NCBI RefSeq assembly: GCF_005503145.1
Contig: NZ_SCNV01000001.1
Span: forward strand, 468,953 to 532,952
Direction: 5' to 3'
DNA: 64,000 nt
Source of the DNA: Burkholderia sp. 4M9327F10
GTDB taxonomy: Bacteria; Pseudomonadota; Gammaproteobacteria; Burkholderiales; Burkholderiaceae
Under the pieces are notes generated by a model that was not told where the DNA came from, did no database searches, and saw nothing but the letters and a program-made list of their open reading frames with translations. Positions 60,548 through 64,000 of this stretch are shown piece by piece (position 1 is the stretch's first letter; each line of letters begins with the position of its first letter). The translations under genes were made by a program, and so were the position numbers.

Positions 60548-61441
60548 TTACCCCTTGGCCTTGCAGTTGCTGTTGTCCTGCAGATCCAGGACGTTGCCGT
60601 TGTTGTATCGGGCGATGATGTTGTGGAAGAGCTTCGGATCGACCGACGAGAAGTAGGTCACCGGCGCTTTCTCACCCGGCTGCGACACCACGTTGTAGCG
60701 GTTCATGTCGAGGCTGTTCGACGATGCGCGCACCTTGGCGACCCACGCGTTGAAATCTTCAGGCGACTGGGCCAGCGCGCGGAATTTCATGTCCGAGAAG
60801 CCCTTGCCGCTGAAGTTAGCCGACTCGCCCGCGTAGTCGCCGGCTTCGTCAGCGATCAGGTGCAGCTTCGTCTGCATGCCTGCCATCGCGTAGATCTGGC
60901 CGCCAAGCTGCGGGATGAAGAACGAGTTCATCACCGAGTCCGACGTGATATTGAAGTTGACCGGCGTGCCGACAGGAATCGCGAGCTGGTTGACCGAAGC
61001 GATACCGAGATCGGGGTAGATGAAGAGCCACTTCCAGTCGAGTGCGACCACTTCGACGTTGATCGGCTTGACGCTCGATTCGAGCGGGCGGTACGGGTCG
61101 AGCTCGTGCGTGCTCTTCCAGGTAAGGACGCCGAGGAACAGGATGATCAGCGTGGGAATAGTCCACACCGCGATCTCGATGCCCGTCGAGTGCGACCAGG
61201 TCGGACGGTACTCAGCGTTCTTGTTGGATGCGCGATAGCGCCAGGCGAACCACAACGTCATTGCAATGACGGGAATCACGACGATGAGCATGGCCCACGT
61301 CGAAGTGGCGATGAGGTCACGCTCCGCCGCGCCCACACTGCCTTTAGGATTCAACAGATCCAGGTTGCTGCAACCCGAGAGCAGTGTTGCCAGGCCGATG
61401 GCGACGGAACTCGCCACCCCTCGTAGAGTCTTTTCTTTCAT
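60548..61441 (-). CDS. cyoA: Cytochrome bo3 quinol oxidase subunit II
   Basis: A 297-residue subunit II. Lipoprotein signal (VAIGLATLLSGCSNLDLLNP) with lipidated Cys near 25, two membrane helices (STWAMLIVVIPVIAMTLWFA, EIAVWTIPTLIILFLGVLTW) and a periplasmic cupredoxin-like domain. The CuA cysteines of cytochrome c oxidases are absent, as expected for a quinol oxidase. First gene of the operon; a stem-loop lies in its leader at 61481-61507. Confidence 0.96.
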   Translation of the reverse strand: MKEKTLRGVASSVAIGLATLLSGCSNLDLLNPKGSVGAAERDLIATSTWAMLIVVIPVIAMTLWFAWRYRASNKNAEYRPTWSHSTGIEIAVWTIPTLIILFLGVLTWKSTHELDPYRPLESSVKPINVEVVALDWKWLFIYPDLGIASVNQLAIPVGTPVNFNITSDSVMNSFFIPQLGGQIYAMAGMQTKLHLIADEAGDYAGESANFSGKGFSDMKFRALAQSPEDFNAWVAKVRASSNSLDMNRYNVVSQPGEKAPVTYFSSVDPKLFHNIIARYNNGNVLDLQDNSNCKAKG

Positions 61442-61772
61442 ATCGATTGCCTGCTCTTTACGACTTCAGTGAACATCATCCGACCGCTCTCCATTAATAA
61501 GCGGTCGCATAGTAAAGCCCCGTCGTCTCAATATAAAGAACTTTTTTCGCAACGATCCTTTGCGAGCACAAAAGTGTGCGACACGTTGCCGCACAGTGCT
61601 GCGCACATGACCAGTGCCTGCCTTATATCAAGCGATAAAACGACCGCTAACGCTATGCACCGCGAGCCACTAACGACCGCGCATCCAGACAGTTGCGCGC
61701 GCCTGGGTACAACAAAAACGAACGCGTCGTATCCGCTTGCACAGACACGACGCCGCTAGACAATCCTTTCAA
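61442..61772. other. Intergenic region with cyo leader
   Basis: About 330 bp between nuoM and cyoA, both on the minus strand. It must contain the cyo promoter. Notable are the stem-loop at 61481-61507 and a GCACA-N4-TGTGC dyad at 61565-61578. No gene seen. Confidence 0.55.
61481..61507 (-). promoter_or_regulatory. Stem-loop in the cyoA leader
   Basis: CGACCGCT pairs with AGCGGTCG around an 11-nt loop, about 40 nt before the cyoA start codon. It could influence mRNA stability or translation. Confidence 0.45.
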
Positions 61773-63320
61773 TCAGCCCGGAGCGTGTGTTGCGTTTACC
61801 GCAGCACGGGCTTGCAAACGTTCGGCGGTTTCGACAGCAGCCGACTCGACCGGCTGTGCCGAGCGATTGGTCTGCGCAAGCAGGCTCGTCGATGACGGGT
61901 TGATCGCATCCGTGAACGGCTTCGGATACACACCGATTACCAGTACCAGCACCGCCATCGCGCCCAGCAGCACGAACTCGCGCTTGCCGAGGTCGGTCAG
62001 CTTCGCAACACGTGCGTTGGCAATGGCGCCGAAAATCACGCGCTTGTACATCCACAGGGTGTAGGCCGCGCTCAGGATCAAGGTCAGCGCTGCGAGTGCG
62101 CCAATCCAGAAGTTGAAGCCGATCGCGCCCATCAGCACCATGAACTCGCCGACAAAGCCAGCCGTGCCCGGCAGGCCGACGTTCGCCATCGAAAACAGCA
62201 TCACGAAGACTGCGAACTTCGGCATGGTGTTGACCACGCCGCCGAAGGCGTCGATCGAGCCGGTTTGCGTGCGGTCATGCAGCATGCCGGTGCACAACAG
62301 CATGGCGCCGGACACAATGCCGTACGAGATCATCTGCATGATCGCGCCTTCCTGGCCCAGCGGATTGAAGATGAACAGGCCCAGCGTGACAAGACCCATG
62401 TGCGACACGGACGAATACGCGAGCAGCTTGCGGATATCGGTCTGGACGAGCGCGAGCAGGCTCGAGTAGATCACAGCGACCAGCGAAAGCGTGATCATGG
62501 CCGGCGCGAAGAAGTGGCTGGCTTGCGGGGTGATCGGCAACGCGAAGCGCAGCAGACCATAGCCGCCCATCTTCAGCATGCCGAGCATCACTGCGGCGCC
62601 GGTCGGGCCATCGAGGTGGACGTCAGGCAGCCAGGTGTGCACCGGCCACATGGGCACCTTCACTGAGAAGGCAGCGAGGAAGCCGAGGAAAATCAGCATC
62701 TGCGGCACGAAGCCCAGTTGCGCATTGCGCCAGATTTCGAGGTCGAAGCTGTGCGTCTGTGCGAACAGATACAGCATCGACAGCAGCATCATCAGCGAGC
62801 CGATCAGCGAGAAGAAGAAGAACTTGACCGCCGCGTAAGTGCGGTTCTTGTTGCCCCACGTACCGATCAACAGGTACAGCGGAATCAGCGTCGCCTCAAA
62901 GAAGACGAAGAACAGCATGCCGTCCAGCGAACTGAACACACCCTGCATGAAGCCCGAGAGCATGAGAAACGAGCCGAAGTACTGTGCGCTGCGCACCGTG
63001 ATCGACTCCCAGCCCGCCACGACAATAACGACTGTAGTGAGCGCCGTCAGCGAGATCAGCCACAGCGAAATCCCGTCTACGCCCAGGTGCCATGCAATGT
63101 CGAACGAAGGCAGCCACTTCACGTTCTCGACAAACTGCATCGACGGCACGCCGTTCTGGAAACCCGCGACCAGCGGGATCACCGGCAAAAGACCAGCGAT
63201 CGCACCGATGAGCGCGAGCCAGCGAGCGCGGCCGGGCGAACCCGAACCGGCTCGCAAAACGATGATGCCCGCCACGATGGGGACCCAGATCAGAAGGCTT
63301 AGAAGCGGTGCGGATTGCAT
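61773..63320 (-). CDS. nuoM: NADH-quinone oxidoreductase subunit M, orphan copy
   Basis: A 515-residue antiporter-like membrane subunit of complex I. Conserved features: FVFFEATLIPLYLLIGTWG with the key Glu, VKVPMWPVHTWLPDVHLDGP with Lys and the family signature, and KLLAYSSVSHMGLVTLGLF. The last ~45 residues (from about 470) form a polar extension. nuoL and nuoN should flank it in a nuo operon, but here the neighbours are the cyo operon and the 5S rRNA. It may be a duplicate or a separately regulated subunit. SD weak (AAAGAAC). Confidence 0.93.
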   Translation of the reverse strand: MQSAPLLSLLIWVPIVAGIIVLRAGSGSPGRARWLALIGAIAGLLPVIPLVAGFQNGVPSMQFVENVKWLPSFDIAWHLGVDGISLWLISLTALTTVVIVVAGWESITVRSAQYFGSFLMLSGFMQGVFSSLDGMLFFVFFEATLIPLYLLIGTWGNKNRTYAAVKFFFFSLIGSLMMLLSMLYLFAQTHSFDLEIWRNAQLGFVPQMLIFLGFLAAFSVKVPMWPVHTWLPDVHLDGPTGAAVMLGMLKMGGYGLLRFALPITPQASHFFAPAMITLSLVAVIYSSLLALVQTDIRKLLAYSSVSHMGLVTLGLFIFNPLGQEGAIMQMISYGIVSGAMLLCTGMLHDRTQTGSIDAFGGVVNTMPKFAVFVMLFSMANVGLPGTAGFVGEFMVLMGAIGFNFWIGALAALTLILSAAYTLWMYKRVIFGAIANARVAKLTDLGKREFVLLGAMAVLVLVIGVYPKPFTDAINPSSTSLLAQTNRSAQPVESAAVETAERLQARAAVNATHAPG

Positions 63321-63696
63321 TTGTTCTTTAAAGGGCTGAAGCAGAAAAACGTCCGGATCAAGGCCGTCACATTGAAAGCATTGAAATATAAATTACATTC
63401 TGTTTGCGCCCGACAGGCGCAGCACTCGATTCGGGGGCCAGGTCAACGCGTCCCAATGACGCAGGTACGTCAAGGGTTAACGAGGATAACCCGAAATTAA
63501 GATTTTTGCAGCGCCGCAAACACTCAAGAAGCGATTAGTGCAGTAGTTGATAGACTCTATTGCGGGCTTAGGTGTTGCGCACACGAGGCGAAATGTGCAC
63601 TCGCACAAATTTCAGGCGAGTTTAGCCACAAAACGTCCTGTTTTGGTGCGCGGTGGGGACAGTTCGAATTGATTAACGGAGTTGAAAGCTAGCGGG
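63321..63696. other. AT-rich intergenic region upstream of nuoM
   Basis: About 376 bp. No trace of nuoL coding sequence is visible before nuoM. AT-richer than the genome around it, with no clear promoter or repeat. Confidence 0.55.
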
Positions 63697-63852
63697 ATGG
63701 ACGTCCAATCATTTATTACAAATAGAAAGCAATTACTTGACGGCATTCATGAAGCTTACAAAAACACTTCTCTCACCTATCCTTCAATCCCGGCGTTTGC
63801 CGATGCATTTCGCCTGGTTTCCGGAACCCAGATCTTGGACGGTTGCTGTTGA
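63697..63852 (+). CDS. Short AT-rich ORF of 51 codons beside the rRNA operon
   Basis: ATG at 63697 opens MDVQSFITNRKQLLDGIHEA, YKNTSLTYPSIPAFADAFRL, VSGTQILDGCC. The composition is protein-like and the codon use is AT-rich compared with the neighbouring genes. It stops just before the rrn terminator. It may be the first part of a foreign gene cut off at this point, or a small gene. No family recognised. Confidence 0.35.
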   Translation: MDVQSFITNRKQLLDGIHEAYKNTSLTYPSIPAFADAFRLVSGTQILDGCC

Positions 63853-63870
63853 TGGCGTTTCCGTAAACGC

Positions 63871-63900
63871 AGAAACCCCACCTTTTTGGGTGGGGTTTCT
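63871..63900. terminator. rRNA operon terminator
   Basis: A 12-bp stem AGAAACCCCACC with complement around a short T-rich loop. On the minus strand it follows the 5S rRNA end by 13 bp. Confidence 0.85.
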
Positions 63901-63913
63901 GGTCTTGCTGGGG

Positions 63914-64000
63914 AGCCTGACGATTACCTACTTTCACACGGGTAATCCGCACTATCATCGGCGTGGAGTCGTTTCACGGTCCTGTTCGGGATGGGAAGGG
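63914..64000 (-). rRNA. rrf: 5S ribosomal RNA, 3' part
   Basis: On the minus strand the sequence from 64000 to 63914 reads CCCTTCCCATCCCGAACAGG, then GACCGTGAAACGACTCCACG, CCGATGATAGTGCGGATTAC and CCGTGTGAAAGTAGGTAATC up to GTCAGGCT, the 3' portion of a betaproteobacterial 5S rRNA. The 5' part and the rest of the operon lie beyond the window. Confidence 0.95.

Overview
The window looks like one continuous piece of a high-GC betaproteobacterial chromosome, most likely Burkholderiaceae (Paraburkholderia, Caballeronia or Burkholderia). The evidence is a Burkholderia-type trimeric porin, an HpnL-like membrane protein, a cyo quinol oxidase operon and a 5S rRNA of the burkholderial type at the right edge. 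I found no insertion sequence, prophage, CRISPR array or tRNA. The accessory character comes from many small catabolic, transport and regulator cassettes.

Left third (1-22 kb): a MASE1/PAS sensor cut by the window edge; a GcvA-like LysR regulator; a Pit phosphate transporter with a candidate Pho box; polyphosphate kinase 2; a trypsin-like PDZ protease without an export signal; a small protein behind an unusual repeated leader; gamma-glutamyltransferase; and a DHA2 efflux pump. A tightly coupled four-gene operon follows at 11040-14332: CDP-alcohol phosphotransferase, Fe(II)/2-oxoglutarate oxygenase, HpnL-like membrane protein and nucleotidyltransferase. I read it as a candidate undescribed lipid or polar head-group pathway. 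Next come a major porin, several small envelope proteins, a noncoding stretch with two copies of a paired DnaA-box-like repeat, and two divergent DJ-1/PfpI genes.

Middle (22-45 kb): a GntR regulator faces a five-gene ABC importer plus M81 (MlrC-like) peptidase operon, with a near-consensus promoter and a perfect 20-bp operator between them. Then come a LysR/ene-reductase/quinone-oxidoreductase cassette, a CHAD protein, a phospholipase C-like esterase and a TetR/SDR pair. A cobalamin riboswitch leads a BtuDFC-type ABC operon that ends in a 50-residue remnant of an outer-membrane protein. An AraC gene is divergent from an FAD monooxygenase, two small genes and a solo ABC ATPase with degenerate motifs.

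Right third (45-64 kb): a beta-galactosidase (GH42) regulon with a UgpC/MalK-type ABC importer, a Set-like sugar MFS and a divergent LacI regulator with its palindromic operator. Then an XRE-cupin regulator divergent from a DHPON-hydrolase-like esterase, both with the same palindromic operator; the cyoABCD operon; a nuoM gene standing alone outside any nuo operon; an AT-rich 51-codon ORF; and the terminator and 3' part of 5S rRNA, whose operon continues beyond position 64000. Functions are assigned by reading motifs and family resemblance, not by database search.
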